From positions 1 through 6,826 of the forward strand of contig JBKJML010000028.1 of the NCBI GenBank assembly GCA_046596415.1: 6,826 nt of DNA. Direction: 5' to 3'. The notes under the pieces were generated by a model, which did not search any database, had not been told where the DNA came from, and saw nothing but the letters and a program-made list of their open reading frames with translations. The position numbers and the translations under genes were made by a program. Every line of letters starts with the position of its first letter. Positions within the stretch are counted from its first letter, which is position 1. Positions 4,993 to 6,826 of this stretch are shown here, piece after piece. Source of the stretch: JBKJML01 sp046596415 (lineage in GTDB: Bacteria; Actinomycetota; Thermoleophilia; Gaiellales; Gaiellaceae).

Positions 4993-6560
4993 GCGGCACC
5001 TTTCGTGGAGCGCACGCCGGCCGCGCCCGGAGCGCATGCCTGCCCGAGCGCCTGGCCGAGGGCCTTGAACGCCGCCTCGGCGAGGTGGTGATCGTCCTGC
5101 CCGGCTGCCGTGACGTGGATCGTGCAACCGGCCTGCATCGCGAAGCGCTCGAGGGCGTGCGCCAGGAGCGACGTTGTGAGCGCTCCGACCCGGTCTCCTC
5201 CGAAGGCGAGCCTGATCTCGGCGTGCGGGCGGCGAACGAGGTCGACGGCGGCTGTCGCCTGCGCCTCGTCCATCGGCACGACCGCCGAGCCGTACCGCGC
5301 CACGCCCTCACGCGTGCCGAGGGCCTCGGCCAGCGCATCACCGAGTGAGGCGAGACAGTCCTCGACCGTGTGGTGGTCGTCGATGTCGAGGTCGCCGCCC
5401 GCGACGAGGTCGAGATCGAAACCGGCGTGGAAGGCGAGCAGGGTCAAGAGGTGATCCAGGAAGCCGACGCCGGTCTCGACGCGGGCCTTGCCGCCGCCAT
5501 CGAGATCGAGTGTGAGGCGCAATGCGGTCTCGGTGGTCGTGCGCACTACGAACGCCTGCCGGCCAGGAACCGGCCCCGGCTCTGCGCCGAGCGCGCGCAG
5601 CAGCACGTCGTTCTCGGGCGGCCGTCTCAGCGTGACGCGGATCCCCTCGGGAAACCGCCGCACGACGAGGCCGTGCCGCTCGAGCTCGGCACCGGCGTTG
5701 CCTTCGGTGCGGATCCAGACGAAGTTCGTCGCGGTCGGCGGCGCATCGTGGCCGGCGGCGAGCAGCGCAGCACGCACCCGTTCGCGCTCGACGACCGTCT
5801 CCTCGATGTCGAGCCGGGGGGCTCGAAGCGCCGCTGCCGCCAGGCGGGCGGCAGGCCCGGCGATCGGGGCCGGGGCTCGGCGCGCGTCGAGCTCGGCGGC
5901 GAGCTCGGGCGACGCGACCGCGTAGCCGACCCGCAGGGAGGCGAAGCCGAAGGCCTTGGAGAGCGTCCGGAGCACGATCACATTCGGGAGCTCGGCGAGC
6001 AGGGGTACGACGCTCTCGCCGCCGAACTCGACGTACGCCTCGTCCACGACGACCGCGGCGGCCGGATGGGCGGCAGCGCGGGCAGCGATCACCGCCGCGG
6101 GAAGGGTCGACCCGGTCGGGTTGTTCGGGTTGCAGACCCAGACGAGGTCGGCGCCCGCCGGCCCCTCGCTGACCTCGGCACCCACGAGCCGGCTCGCGAT
6201 CGCATAGAGCGCGTAGGTGGGCGGCTCGATCGCCGCCCTGCGGCCGGGCGCGAGGAACGCACGGGCACAGAGCAGGATCAGATCGTCCGCGCCGGCCCCC
6301 ACGACGATCTGCTCCGGCTCGACGCCGACATAGGCGGCCGCTGCATTGCGCAACTCGCTGTAGGTGCCGTCGGGGTACTCGTTCAGCCGGGCGAAGCTCT
6401 GGGCGAGCGGCACCTGAGGCACGCCCGGGACTGGCGGCGTGTTCTGGTCGAAGCGAAGCACCTGCTCTTCGCGAAGCCCGTGCCGGGCGGCGACCTCGGC
6501 GGAGGACGGCGACCAGGCGTACGGGCCGAAGCCGTCGGCGACGGGAACGAGCCGCGTCAT
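4989..6560 (-). CDS. hisCB: HisC-HisB fusion: histidinol-phosphate aminotransferase / imidazoleglycerol-phosphate dehydratase
   Basis: One 523-residue frame encodes two enzymes. Residues 1 to about 326 form a fold-type I PLP aminotransferase: NEYPDGTYSELR at 60-71, NPNNPTG at 144-150, DEAYVEF at 173-179, PLP lysine K202 in TLSKAFG, and LRVGY at 209-213. Residues about 337-523 form a full IGP dehydratase: GVGFLDHLLTLLAFH at 364-378, DDHHTVED at 394-401, YGSAVVPMDEA at 423-433, H482, DDHHLAEAAFKALGQAL at 489-505 and terminal STKG at 518-521. The metal-binding histidines and glutamates (H396, H397, E400, H491, H492, E495) are all present. The linker near 325-337 is a Gly/Pro-rich stretch. The dehydratase makes imidazole acetol phosphate, the aminotransferase substrate, so steps 6 and 7 sit in one chain. 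It starts with ATG in a 4-bp overlap with hisD (ATGA), with GAGG 10 bases upstream. In E. coli HisB is fused to a phosphatase instead. Confidence 0.93.
   Translation of the reverse strand: MTRLVPVADGFGPYAWSPSSAEVAARHGLREEQVLRFDQNTPPVPGVPQVPLAQSFARLNEYPDGTYSELRNAAAAYVGVEPEQIVVGAGADDLILLCARAFLAPGRRAAIEPPTYALYAIASRLVGAEVSEGPAGADLVWVCNPNNPTGSTLPAAVIAARAAAHPAAAVVVDEAYVEFGGESVVPLLAELPNVIVLRTLSKAFGFASLRVGYAVASPELAAELDARRAPAPIAGPAARLAAAALRAPRLDIEETVVERERVRAALLAAGHDAPPTATNFVWIRTEGNAGAELERHGLVVRRFPEGIRVTLRRPPENDVLLRALGAEPGPVPGRQAFVVRTTTETALRLTLDLDGGGKARVETGVGFLDHLLTLLAFHAGFDLDLVAGGDLDIDDHHTVEDCLASLGDALAEALGTREGVARYGSAVVPMDEAQATAAVDLVRRPHAEIRLAFGGDRVGALTTSLLAHALERFAMQAGCTIHVTAAGQDDHHLAEAAFKALGQALGQACAPGAAGVRSTKGAA
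4997..5004 (-). promoter_or_regulatory. Ribosome binding site of hisH
   Basis: GAAAGGTG on the minus strand lies 4 bases before GTG 4992 (AAAGG about 6 bases before), inside the hisB end. It supports the GTG start of HisH, whose first residues VRVAITDYGAGN match the family N-terminus. Confidence 0.6.
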
Positions 6561-6826
6561 GTCCGTAGCGCCTCGGCGTGCCGTTCCATCCCTTCGACCC
6601 GGGCGAGCGGCAGCCCGATCGCACGCGCCGCCTCCAGGTCGAGGGCCTCGACGAATTGCACCGGCTTGAGGAATGTCTCCAGCCCGATCCCGCCCGCCCC
6701 GCGAGCGAGCCCTCCGGTCGGCAGGACGTGTGTCGCTCCGGCGGCGTAGTCGCCGACGACGGCGGAGGTGCGGATGAAGACGGTGCCGGCGTTCCGGACG
6801 CGGGCAGCGAACGCCGCCGCGTCCTC
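6557..6826 (-). CDS. hisD: Histidinol dehydrogenase, C-terminal 89 residues (5' end outside window)
   Basis: HisD oxidises L-histidinol to L-histidine with two NAD+ (steps 9-10). Only the C-terminal part is here. Visible residues RNAGTVFIRTSAVVGDYAAGATHVLPTGGLARG (split here at visible 11-20, 21-30 and 31-43) match the family block around NAG..F....VGDY.AG.NHVLPTGG.AR, followed by TFLK and an acidic-helix end LARVEGMERHAEAL. H33 of the visible part equals the Zn-binding His of HVLPTGG. Differences: the usual GPNHVLPT reads GATHVLPT, and the loop between FI and VGDY is about 2 residues shorter than usual. The catalytic Glu-His pair lies outside the window. TGA overlaps the hisCB ATG by 4 bp. 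Identification is firm; whether the variant loop matters is unknown. Confidence 0.9.
   Translation of the reverse strand, partial: EDAAAFAARVRNAGTVFIRTSAVVGDYAAGATHVLPTGGLARGAGGIGLETFLKPVQFVEALDLEAARAIGLPLARVEGMERHAEALRT

Noticed and set aside
4993..5127. N-terminal extension of HisH from an upstream ATG
   Set aside because: It runs through the conserved HisB C-terminus in another frame; GTG 4992 gives the family N-terminus and a normal 199-residue length.
5338..6624. 428-codon open frame on the minus strand in another register of hisC
   Set aside because: It overlaps the true HisCB frame, is extremely Arg/Ala-rich and resembles no family; typical off-frame product of GC-rich coding DNA.
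5370..6749. 459-codon open frame on the plus strand opposite hisC/hisD
   Set aside because: A shadow of the strong third-position GC bias: it is antisense to clearly conserved HisC and HisD motifs, and its translation shows no recognisable family.

Overview
This GC-rich window (the third codon position is almost always G or C) is densely packed with amino-acid metabolism genes and looks like chromosome from a high-GC bacterium, most likely Actinomycetota. A separately coded HisC-HisB fusion, compact HisIE, and Bacillus-like LeuRS without a large leucine-specific insert would fit a deep-branching class such as Thermoleophilia. That placement rests on memory of the families and is only moderately supported. 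No mobile element, phage gene, CRISPR array, tRNA or rRNA is visible.

Layout: (1) 1-1731, minus strand, 5' two-thirds of leuS, leaving the window just after KMSKS. (2) 1732-1887, a divergent control region. On the minus strand it carries a -10-like box, a seven-codon leader ORF encoding M-K-Q-L-L-G, a GC-rich hairpin and a strong intrinsic terminator just before leuS. This has the architecture of a leucine-responsive ribosome-mediated attenuator. A perfect 14-bp dyad lies between the two start regions. (3) 1888-3147, plus strand, lysA (diaminopimelate decarboxylase). (4) 3144-6826, minus strand, a histidine operon transcribed hisD - hisC::hisB - hisH - hisF - hisI::hisE, with every junction overlapping (4, 4, 19 and 19 bp). 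Its last stop codon overlaps the convergent lysA stop.

The his genes cover pathway steps 2 and 3 (HisE, HisI), 5 (HisF with HisH), 6 (HisB), 7 (HisC) and 9-10 (HisD). HisG (step 1), HisA/PriA (step 4) and histidinol-phosphate phosphatase (step 8) are not in the window; hisA is missing from its frequent place between hisH and hisF.

The two most interesting items are the candidate leader-peptide attenuator in front of an aminoacyl-tRNA synthetase gene and the single 523-residue protein joining HisC to HisB, enzymes of consecutive steps. Everything else is compact, intact core metabolism.
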